Source of the DNA: Bacillota bacterium
GTDB lineage: Bacteria > Bacillota > UBA4882 > UBA8346
DNA: 6,340 nt
NCBI GenBank assembly: GCA_003501335.1
Contig: DNPQ01000364.1
Coordinates: 1 to 6,340 of the forward strand
Direction: 5' to 3'
The first letter of the stretch is position 1. Every line of letters starts with the position of its first letter. The notes below the pieces were generated by a model that was given only the letters and a program-made list of their open reading frames with translations, ran no database searches and had not been told where the DNA came from. Shown piece after piece: positions 1 through 5,438 of this stretch. The translations under genes and the position numbers were made by a program.

Positions 1-69
1 AATTATATTATCATACTCACTCATAGTAGGATTCCATCTCCTATTTTTCAGGAATTAAGCTTGTTAAGC

Positions 70-1956
70 CTATTCACCTTCAACATTCTCAAATTGACTA
101 AAATACATATAGTGATAAACCCCTTTTTTCTCTATAAGTTGGCGATGATTACCCTGCTCCACAATCTTTCCCCCGTCGACTACCATAATGGTGTCTGCAT
201 CACGAATAGTGCTTAACCGATGGGCAATTAAGAAGCTGGTGCGGCCTTCCATCAACTTGAGCATAGCCTCTTGAATACGAAGCTCCGTCCGGGTATCCAC
301 ATTGCTGGTGGCTTCATCCAGGATCAATATTGCCGGATTTGCCAAAATTGCCCGGGCAATCGCCAGTAATTGCCGCTGACCCTGACTTAAATTCTCACCG
401 CTCTCCGTCAAGACCGTATCATAACCATGGGGTAATCGCCGGATAAATATGTCGGCATTGGCCATGACGGCTGCCTTTTGAATTTCTTCCTCCGTGGCAT
501 CCAGCCGTCCATAACGGATATTATCGCGAATCGTCCCGCCGAAAAGGTACGTATCCTGTAAAACAATACCAAAGCTTTGACGAAGACTGTCACGGGTATA
601 CTCCCGGATATCACGGCCATCTATCAGAATCCGTCCGGCGGTAATATCGTAGAACCGGGCCAGCAAGTTAACAACTGTAGTTTTACCGGCTCCGGTCGGA
701 CCCACCAAGGCAGTACTGCTCCCAGCCTGCGCTTCAAAAGAAACTTCTCTTAAAATCGGAACATCGGGCCGGTAACCGAAACAAACTCCATCAAATACGA
801 CATGGCCTTGGGAATTTTGTAGTTTTACTGCTCCCGGTAAATCAGCCGCTTCTTCCGGTTCATCCAAGACTTCAAAAACTCGCTCCGCTCCGGCGAGGGC
901 CGTCTGTAATGTATTAAAAGTGTTGGCGATATCATTCAGGGGCCGGCCGAACTGCCTGGAATAGCTTAAAAAACTGGCGATAATTCCCACAGTAATCAGG
1001 TGATTCACTGCCAAAATGCCACCGACTCCGGCCACAGCTGCAAAACCGACATTGTTGATGACGTTCATCAACGGCATGATATAGCCGGACCAAATCTGCG
1101 CTTTAATTCCTACCTTACAGAGTTGACCATTAACCTCTGCAAATTCCTGAATAACCTGTTCTTCGTGATTGAATGCTTTCACCACATGGATCCCGGATAT
1201 TGTCTCTTCAATATGGCCATTCAGCTTTCCCAGTACGGCTTGTTGCTCTTTAAACAAGATCCGGGTCCGGCTGGCAATCGTCCGGGTCAGTATAAACACC
1301 AACGGGATTGTGACCAAACTGGCCAGCGTTAGCAATGGGCTTAAGATCAACATCATCGTCAGTGAACCCACAATCATCAATGCCGCCGACATCAGCTGGG
1401 TGGTCGACTGGGAAATCGTGGTGCTGATATTATCAATATCATTGGATAAGCGGCTCATCAAATCACCATGCGTCCGGGTATCAAAGAACGATATCGGTAA
1501 TTTCTGCAGCTTGGCAAAAAGGGTCCGCCGCAGGCCTTGAACAATTCGTTGCGATACTCCGGCCATCAGCCAGCCTTGGACTAAAGTCAACATCGCATCC
1601 ATAACATAAGCAGCCAACAACGTCAAGATTACGATTTTCAACAGACTGAAATCCACTAAACCGTGAAGGGCGGAAAGAGAATCAATCCCCCGTCCGATCA
1701 GAAACGGGCCGGCAAGTACGATTCCGGTATCCAGTAATACCAAAAACAAGATCAAACTCAAAAGTTTGCGCTCTTTGCCGAAATGCTGCCATAGCCGCTT
1801 TAAACTTTGCCTAAATTGCTTGGGTTTTGCTCCCGACACCAACCAGCGAGCCCCACCACCACGCCCCCCAAATCCGCCGATAGGACCGGCGGGAACATTT
1901 CCCGTTCCCACAGGCTTGTAAGAATCAACCTGTTTTCGTTCGTCCGTTTTACTCAT
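70..1956 (-). CDS. Heterodimeric ABC exporter half-transporter, catalytic (TM288-like) subunit
   Basis: A 628-residue fused permease-ATPase, expected to sit in the cytoplasmic membrane and pair with the half-transporter encoded just upstream to export drugs, lipids or other amphiphiles. A cytoplasmic glycine-rich N-terminus (about residues 15-40) precedes six predicted membrane segments (roughly 64-86, 105-127, 187-205, 207-227, 292-316, 320-342) and an ATPase domain from about 385. Visible motifs are A-loop Y395, Walker A GPTGAGKTT at 419-427 (K425), Q-loop Q467, signature LSQGQ at 523-527, Walker B ILILDE ending in D547 and catalytic E548, and switch H579. The signature has Gln in place of the usual first Gly; this motif serves the partner's degenerate site, as in TM287/288-type pairs. 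The frame extends to a TTG at 1977, but an AAGGAGG ribosome site lies inside that extension, so ATG at 1956 is chosen. It starts 1 nt after the partner's stop, implying translational coupling. The substrate cannot be told from sequence. Confidence 0.95.
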   Translation of the reverse strand: MSKTDERKQVDSYKPVGTGNVPAGPIGGFGGRGGGARWLVSGAKPKQFRQSLKRLWQHFGKERKLLSLILFLVLLDTGIVLAGPFLIGRGIDSLSALHGLVDFSLLKIVILTLLAAYVMDAMLTLVQGWLMAGVSQRIVQGLRRTLFAKLQKLPISFFDTRTHGDLMSRLSNDIDNISTTISQSTTQLMSAALMIVGSLTMMLILSPLLTLASLVTIPLVFILTRTIASRTRILFKEQQAVLGKLNGHIEETISGIHVVKAFNHEEQVIQEFAEVNGQLCKVGIKAQIWSGYIMPLMNVINNVGFAAVAGVGGILAVNHLITVGIIASFLSYSRQFGRPLNDIANTFNTLQTALAGAERVFEVLDEPEEAADLPGAVKLQNSQGHVVFDGVCFGYRPDVPILREVSFEAQAGSSTALVGPTGAGKTTVVNLLARFYDITAGRILIDGRDIREYTRDSLRQSFGIVLQDTYLFGGTIRDNIRYGRLDATEEEIQKAAVMANADIFIRRLPHGYDTVLTESGENLSQGQRQLLAIARAILANPAILILDEATSNVDTRTELRIQEAMLKLMEGRTSFLIAHRLSTIRDADTIMVVDGGKIVEQGNHRQLIEKKGVYHYMYFSQFENVEGE

Positions 1957-1957
1957 G

Positions 1958-3685
1958 TCAGATATCCTCCTTACCAATCTGGGAACGATAAATATCTTGA
2001 TACACCAAAGATGATTGCATCAACTGCTGATGAGTGCCCATTCCCACAATCTCCCCATTATCCAGAACAATAATCCGGTCAGAGCCCATTGCGGAGACAA
2101 TCCGTTGGGTGATGATGAGACAGGTCATTCCTTTTGCGTATTCCCGCATCTCTTTACGAATTTTGGCTTCCGTGGCCATATCGACCGCGCTGGTACTATC
2201 ATCGAGAATGAGAATTTCCGGCTTCTTGATCAATGCCCTGGCTATTGAGATCCGTTGCTTTTGACCGCCCGACAGATTGACTCCGCCTTGACCGAGATAA
2301 GTACGATATTGTTCGGGGAACCCGCTAATAAAACTATGGGCCTGAGCCACTTGGGCTACCTCTTCCACTTCATGAATATCCCCATCCGCTTTCCCCCAGC
2401 GGATGTTGTCCATAATGGTTCCGCTAAATAAAACCGTTTTCTGAGGCACAATTGCAATCTTTTTCCTTAATTCCAAAGGCCCCACATCTTTCACATCGAC
2501 ACCATCAACCTTCACCACTCCGGAAACGGCATCATAAAAGCGAGGAATCAGACTCACCAGAGTGCTCTTGCCGGAACCGGTGGAACCGATAATTGCGATT
2601 GTCTCTCCCGGTTCACATTTAAAAGTGATCCCTTTAAGCACCGCTTCTTCCGGTCGTCCTGTATAGGAGAAAACCACATCCGTGAAATCAATCCGTCCGT
2701 TGGATTGAGTAAATTTTTCAGGTTTGACAACTTCCGCCATACTATTTTCCTGCGTCATGACTTCAGCGATTCGTTCCGTCGAGGCCCTGGCCCTGACAAA
2801 CATATTAAAAACAAAAGAAATCGTCATCAGCGAGGCCAGAATTTGGGTCATATAGTTAACAAAGGCGATTACCTGCCCAACATGCATCTGCCCGCCGTTT
2901 ACCCGGATACCGCCCAGCCACAATACACCAACAATGCCGATATTTACGGTTAAGGTGATGGTCGGGGTAAATATGGCCATAACCCGCATCGCAGTCGTAG
3001 ATGCCGACGCCAACTCTTGATTGGCTCCTCCGAAACGCTCTATCTCATAGTCAAAGCGGTTGAAAGCCTTCACAACCCGGACTCCGTTCAAATACTCCCG
3101 CATCACCGTATTAAGTCCATCCAGTTTTCGTTGCACTTTGCGGAAAAAAGGATACCCGATCCGGACACTGATGAACATTAGAACGGCGATCACCGGTACT
3201 ACTGCGATTAAGATGATCGCTAAATGGGGATCGAGCAGGGTCGCCATAATGATACTGCCGATACAAACCAACGGCGCTTTAACAAAAATCCGCATCAGAC
3301 CGTTTACGAAGTTCTGCACCTGGGTCACGTCGTTGGTGAGCCGGGTCACTAATGAACCAGTCTCGAACTTGTTAAGGTTATCAAAGGAAAACGTCTGAAT
3401 CTTCTTAAATAAATCGAAACGCAGTTCTGCCCCAAACCGTTGGGATACATTATTGGAGATAATGTTCCGGCTCACTGCGGCCAAAGCGCCCAGTGCCGTA
3501 ACACCCAACATGACTCCGCCCATGGTTATGACGTAGTGTAAATTACGCCGTGCCACGCCAACATCCACAATCTTGGCCATAATGGCCGGCTGAAGTAGAT
3601 CGCAAAAGGCTTCCGCCATTAAGAACGATACGCCGAGGCCAAAAAGTTTCCAGTATTTATTGATATATTTCTTCATAAATTGCAT
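1958..3685 (-). CDS. Heterodimeric ABC exporter half-transporter, degenerate-site (TM287-like) subunit
   Basis: A 575-residue permease-ATPase fusion, close to the usual length for TM287-like subunits. Six membrane segments are predicted (about 14-34, 52-73, 131-150, 155-175, 238-260, 270-295), followed by an ATPase domain from about 330. Motifs seen are aromatic Y341, Walker A GSTGSGKST at 367-375 (K373), Q-loop Q415, intact signature LSGGQ at 471-475 and D-loop SAVD at 499-502. Walker B reads ILILDD: D496 stands where the catalytic Glu belongs. The switch position is Gln (Q527 in IITQR) instead of His. These two changes mark the ATP-binding but poorly hydrolysing site of heterodimeric exporters. 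Its intact LSGGQ would complete the active site of the next gene's product. The frame can be extended to TTG at 3706, but a GAGGGG ribosome site lies within that stretch, so ATG at 3685 is preferred, 14 nt after the regulator's stop. Export substrate unknown; multidrug efflux is inferred from family and from MarR linkage. Confidence 0.95.
   Translation of the reverse strand: MQFMKKYINKYWKLFGLGVSFLMAEAFCDLLQPAIMAKIVDVGVARRNLHYVITMGGVMLGVTALGALAAVSRNIISNNVSQRFGAELRFDLFKKIQTFSFDNLNKFETGSLVTRLTNDVTQVQNFVNGLMRIFVKAPLVCIGSIIMATLLDPHLAIILIAVVPVIAVLMFISVRIGYPFFRKVQRKLDGLNTVMREYLNGVRVVKAFNRFDYEIERFGGANQELASASTTAMRVMAIFTPTITLTVNIGIVGVLWLGGIRVNGGQMHVGQVIAFVNYMTQILASLMTISFVFNMFVRARASTERIAEVMTQENSMAEVVKPEKFTQSNGRIDFTDVVFSYTGRPEEAVLKGITFKCEPGETIAIIGSTGSGKSTLVSLIPRFYDAVSGVVKVDGVDVKDVGPLELRKKIAIVPQKTVLFSGTIMDNIRWGKADGDIHEVEEVAQVAQAHSFISGFPEQYRTYLGQGGVNLSGGQKQRISIARALIKKPEILILDDSTSAVDMATEAKIRKEMREYAKGMTCLIITQRIVSAMGSDRIIVLDNGEIVGMGTHQQLMQSSLVYQDIYRSQIGKEDI
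1966..1972 (-). promoter_or_regulatory. Ribosome binding site of the TM288-like ABC gene
   Basis: AAGGAGG on the minus strand, 9 nt before ATG at 1956. It is embedded in the last codons of the upstream ABC gene (Lys-Glu-Asp), whose TGA ends 1 nt before the ATG. This decides the start against the longer frame from TTG at 1977, and it suggests coupled translation of the two half-transporters. Confidence 0.88.
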
Positions 3686-3695
3686 ATTCGATTTT

Positions 3696-3701
3696 CCCCT
3701 C
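3696..3701 (-). promoter_or_regulatory. Ribosome binding site of the TM287-like ABC gene
   Basis: GAGGGG on the minus strand, about 10 nt before ATG at 3685. It begins inside the TGA stop codon of the MarR gene, so ribosomes finishing the regulator would be placed directly on the next start. This excludes the TTG at 3706, which lies upstream of the site. Confidence 0.8.
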
Positions 3702-4197
3702 AACAATGATGATCGTGATGGCAGATCCGTTCATGTCCGGAAAAGTCATCCGTCCCGGGATTATTGGTTTTATCCAGACATAGACATAATTTCTCAATGA
3801 TAGTCAACATTTGCATTTTCTCTTCCTCGCTCAACGTATTAAAAAGCGAGTCTGCAAAATCATCGTTGATCGCTATCAATTGTTCGACCTCCCGTTGACC
3901 CATCTCCGTCAAATAAATCCGCATAGCCCTCTGGTCCTGTTTATCCTGCCTTTTGACAATGAAGCCGGTCTGTTCCAATTTCATCAGCATTTCGGTCATG
4001 GAAGAAGGACGCACATCCATCTGTTCCGCCAAATCTCTTTGATTGGCTCCGTCATTTTCAGCCACCAGATGCAGTAAATAAGCCTGACGGTGATAAAGAC
4101 CTCCTTTTTCGCGGATAGCTTGATGGGACGCACGCCGAATTTGCCGGGACAGACGCTGAAAAGCATTGAAGAGAGTATTCGAAGTGGATGCGAACAT
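3700..4197 (-). CDS. MarR-family transcriptional regulator with His/Cys-rich C-terminus
   Basis: A 165-residue cytoplasmic DNA-binding protein, probably a dimer, first gene of the operon with the ABC exporter. The winged helix-turn-helix spans about 51-100: NQRDLAEQM, recognition helix around RPSSMTEMLMKLEQTGFI, then a wing with R83, D85, D88 and R90 leading into the family-typical IYLTEMG. Flanking helices (about 5-30 and 103-141) should form the dimer interface. The C-terminus is odd: after a flexible Pro/Gly/Asp stretch it ends HERICHHDHHC (155-165), five His and two Cys in eleven residues, with two more Cys at C138 and C140 in the last helix. Metal or redox sensing is therefore possible but is only inference. 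The frame reaches TTG at 4200, but AGGAG at 4203-4207 is correctly spaced (5 nt) only for ATG at 4197. Two TTAGGTACCTAA palindromes in its promoter suggest it represses its own operon until a ligand binds. Confidence 0.93.
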   Translation of the reverse strand: MFASTSNTLFNAFQRLSRQIRRASHQAIREKGGLYHRQAYLLHLVAENDGANQRDLAEQMDVRPSSMTEMLMKLEQTGFIVKRQDKQDQRAMRIYLTEMGQREVEQLIAINDDFADSLFNTLSEEEKMQMLTIIEKLCLCLDKTNNPGTDDFSGHERICHHDHHC

Positions 4198-4202
4198 CAA
4201 AG

Positions 4203-4207
4203 CTCCT
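4203..4207 (-). promoter_or_regulatory. Ribosome binding site of the MarR gene
   Basis: AGGAG (within AAAAGGAG) on the minus strand, 5 nt before ATG at 4197. The in-frame TTG at 4198-4200 would be only 2 nt away, too close, which decides for the ATG. Confidence 0.85.
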
Positions 4208-4232
4208 TTTGGAATTAATTTCCCATTTTTAC

Positions 4233-4244
4233 TTAGGTACCTAA
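4233..4244. promoter_or_regulatory. Probable MarR operator 1 (TTAGGTACCTAA)
   Basis: A perfect 12-bp palindrome, TTAGGTACCTAA. It has the TTAG-N4-CTAA form of the known SlyA consensus (TTAGCAAGCTAA), so it suits a MarR/SlyA-family dimer. It lies just downstream of the -10 element, at about +3 to +14 of the predicted transcript, where binding would block promoter clearance. The neighbouring MarR protein is the obvious ligand; that assignment is inferred. Confidence 0.8.
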
Positions 4245-4253
4245 CTTGATTTT

Positions 4254-4282
4254 AATATACCATGACCCTGCTTAGAATTCAA
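4254..4282 (-). promoter_or_regulatory. Sigma-A promoter of the MarR-ABC exporter operon
   Basis: On the minus strand, -35 TTGAAT (4282-4277) and -10 TATATT (4259-4254) are separated by exactly 17 nt. The -10 matches consensus at 5 of 6 positions and the -35 at 4 of 6. Transcription should begin near 4247, giving a leader of about 50 nt before the MarR ATG. It sits between the two TTAGGTACCTAA palindromes, so both expression and autorepression can be explained from this one site. Confidence 0.8.
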
Positions 4283-4287
4283 CGGAT

Positions 4288-4307
4288 ATAATTAGGTACC
4301 TAATTAT
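4288..4307. promoter_or_regulatory. Probable MarR operator 2 (20-bp perfect palindrome)
   Basis: ATAATTAGGTACCTAATTAT is a perfect 20-bp palindrome containing the same 12-bp core as operator 1, with four extra symmetric bases on each side. Its centre is 59 bp from that of operator 1 and about 50 bp upstream of the predicted transcription start, just beyond the -35. Because its symmetry is longer it may be the stronger site. Binding here could block polymerase alpha-subunit contacts or cooperate with operator 1. Confidence 0.82.
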
Positions 4308-4331
4308 TTAAAAAATATTTTACATTCCTTC

Positions 4332-4368
4332 AATGAATTATCGCCAAACCTCTATGTTGGCATTCATT
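4332..4368. other. Interrupted hairpin downstream of the EamA gene
   Basis: The outer arms AATGAAT/ATTCATT (7 bp) and inner arms GCCAA/TTGGC (5 bp) enclose a 9-nt loop, with a one-sided 4-nt bulge (TATC, 4339-4342). It begins 16 nt after the EamA stop codon, where a terminator would be expected. The U-rich run on the minus strand (4315-4310) comes about 16 nt after the stem, so it is not a standard intrinsic terminator. It may be a weak terminator, a 3'-end stabiliser or chance. Confidence 0.4.
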
Positions 4369-4384
4369 TTGTGGAAAATCGATT

Positions 4385-5308
4385 TCATATATGCCACCGG
4401 GATGATTTCAGTCCAGTCAGCAGCATTCCCAGTATGACAAGTAACCCTCCAAAACCTTGCCACAACCCCGGCTGTTCATGAAGGAGCAAAACTGAAAGGC
4501 CCAGCGATGTTAATGGCATCATGCCGGTAAATGCCGCAGCCACTGATGCATCACAACGTTTAATACCGGCATACCAAAAAATAAAGGCTACCGCAGTAAC
4601 AAATAACCCATACCAAATCAACGCCCCCCACCCGGTTAAATCCAGCAACTTCAAAGATTGCACCGGATGCTCCCAAAGAGCCGGACCAACACAAAGCAAC
4701 AAGGCAATCCCCACCACCAATACAGTCTTAACAACAGGGTCCTTTACCCGGGATTGAAGAGTAGTCGCTCGTATACTGGTAATCCGTGAAAGAACATTGA
4801 ATAACGACTCACAAAGCGCAGCACATATTACCAGCAGATTTCCGGCAAAGTGTATCTTCGAAAATCCAATATTCATTGAACATAACCCTTGAATCACCAA
4901 TATACCTGATACTGTGCTGAATACTCCCAAGATACGCACCCCGTTGATGGGTTCTTTTAAAATGAGCCAGGCCAGTAAAGCAGTGGCTGCAGGAGTAACC
5001 CCGGTAAGGATGCCGGCTTCTGCTGTACTGGTTCTGATGAGACCCTGAAGCAAAAACATTCGAAATAAAAAAATACCGAATAATGCCTGCAATAACATTC
5101 CCAACCACTCATATCGTGATATTTGCCGCAAATTCGCTCGCAATTTCCGGCCGCAAAATGGTAATAAACCAATAAGGGCAAACAATAAGCTGCCTGCTGC
5201 TATCGTAAAAGTACCCAAAATATGGATGACAAAACGTCCGGCAATCACAGAAGTCCCTGCCAATACAAAAGCCCCAAATAAATAAAATATGCCTAATAAA
5301 GATTGCAT
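4385..5308 (-). CDS. EamA/DMT-superfamily membrane transporter (RhaT/YdcZ-type drug/metabolite exporter)
   Basis: A 307-residue, very hydrophobic protein with the length and two-repeat layout of ten-helix drug/metabolite transporters. The first EamA repeat covers about residues 3-140 and the second about 154-300. Each ends with the typical pattern of a small-residue helix, a Pro, a long hydrophobic helix and an acidic turn: AEAGILTGVTPAATALLAWLILKEP-like at 96-120 and ASVAAAFTGMMP to LLLHEQP at 254-280. Family members export amino acids, nucleotides or other metabolites; the substrate here is unknown. It is divergent from a MocR-type regulator across a 130-bp gap, a common pairing that suggests the regulator controls it. 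The reading frame reaches GTG at 5317, but that codon overlaps the GGAG ribosome site (5317-5320), so ATG at 5308, 8 nt downstream of GGAG, is the likely start. It is codirectional with the MarR operon but separated by about 190 bp and a separate promoter. Confidence 0.93.
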   Translation of the reverse strand: MQSLLGIFYLFGAFVLAGTSVIAGRFVIHILGTFTIAAGSLLFALIGLLPFCGRKLRANLRQISRYEWLGMLLQALFGIFLFRMFLLQGLIRTSTAEAGILTGVTPAATALLAWLILKEPINGVRILGVFSTVSGILVIQGLCSMNIGFSKIHFAGNLLVICAALCESLFNVLSRITSIRATTLQSRVKDPVVKTVLVVGIALLLCVGPALWEHPVQSLKLLDLTGWGALIWYGLFVTAVAFIFWYAGIKRCDASVAAAFTGMMPLTSLGLSVLLLHEQPGLWQGFGGLLVILGMLLTGLKSSRWHI

Positions 5309-5316
5309 TTCAATCA

Positions 5317-5320
5317 CTCC
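5317..5320 (-). promoter_or_regulatory. Ribosome binding site of the EamA gene
   Basis: GGAG (context AACGGAG) on the minus strand, 8 nt before ATG at 5308. Its last G is the first base of the alternative GTG start at 5317, so that GTG cannot be served by this site; the ATG is preferred. Confidence 0.75.
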
Positions 5321-5358
5321 GTTTTTTCACTAAAGTAATTTATCGTCTCAAACAATTA

Positions 5359-5367
5359 TGGTAGAAT
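5359..5367 (+). promoter_or_regulatory. Candidate extended -10 promoter of the MocR-type gene
   Basis: TGGTAGAAT has the TG-N extension followed by TAGAAT, a 5 of 6 match to the -10 consensus. The region 17 nt upstream (TTTATC, 5339-5344) is a poor -35, as tolerated for extended -10 promoters. A start near 5374 would give a leader of about 65 nt containing the repeats at 5379-5428. An alternative is CTGGTA (5381-5386), 17 nt, then GATTAT (5404-5409). Neither is certain. Confidence 0.4.
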
Positions 5368-5378
5368 TGTAACAAATA

Positions 5379-5428
5379 AACTGGTACATAAGTAGGGCCA
5401 CTCGATTATCAATTTGATAGTGCCAGTT
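5379..5428. promoter_or_regulatory. Candidate MocR-type regulator operator with inverted and direct repeats
   Basis: AACTGGTAC (5379-5387) and GTGCCAGTT (5420-5428) form an inverted pair with one mismatch in 9 bp. Between them, TAGGGCCACT-like sequence at 5393-5402 repeats at 5418-5427 in direct orientation with a few mismatches, about 25 bp apart. A separate short palindrome, TATCAATTTGATA (5407-5419), sits in the middle. MocR/GabR proteins commonly bind spaced direct repeats between divergent genes, so this is the best candidate for their control site, by inference. Confidence 0.5.
5385..5412 (-). promoter_or_regulatory. Candidate promoter of the EamA gene
   Basis: On the minus strand TTGATA (5412-5407, 5 of 6 to -35) is followed after 16 nt by TATGTA (5390-5385, 3 of 6 to -10). 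A start near 5378 would give a leader of about 70 nt. It lies inside the repeat cluster, so binding of the divergent regulator would directly affect it. The weak -10 would fit a promoter needing activation. This is the best match found, not a firm call. Confidence 0.3.
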
Positions 5429-5433
5429 GGAGG
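5429..5433 (+). promoter_or_regulatory. Ribosome binding site fixing the TTG start of the MocR-type gene
   Basis: GGAGG, 5 nt upstream of TTG at 5439. It is the only strong ribosome site before this frame and no in-frame ATG or GTG lies near it, so it supports the uncommon start codon. The protein beginning there starts at the position normal for the family, about 12 residues before the PLARQIY helix. Confidence 0.85.
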
Positions 5434-5438
5434 TTATT

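Noticed and set aside
27..48. TAGGA/TCCTA arms with a 7-nt loop followed by TTTTT, resembling a plus-strand terminator.
   Set aside because: The stem is only 5 bp and AT-containing, and no plus-strand gene is visible before it. On the minus strand, where the ABC operon ends, it has no following T run. No operon terminator can be supported in 1-69.
1000..1540. Open frames on the plus strand of 110-123 codons across the ABC genes.
   Set aside because: They lie antisense inside the permease coding region, which has full family motifs in the minus frame; their translations show no recognisable domain and no convincing ribosome site.
1958..3706. Longer starts for the minus-strand genes (TTG at 1977, 3706 and 4200, GTG at 5317).
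   Set aside because: In each case the Shine-Dalgarno sequence lies within, overlaps or is too close to the longer start, while an ATG a few codons in is well spaced (5-10 nt).
4809..5181. Minus-strand frames of 74 and 99 codons within the transporter gene.
   Set aside because: They are in other frames of the EamA coding sequence, which has the complete two-repeat transporter pattern; the alternatives have irregular composition.
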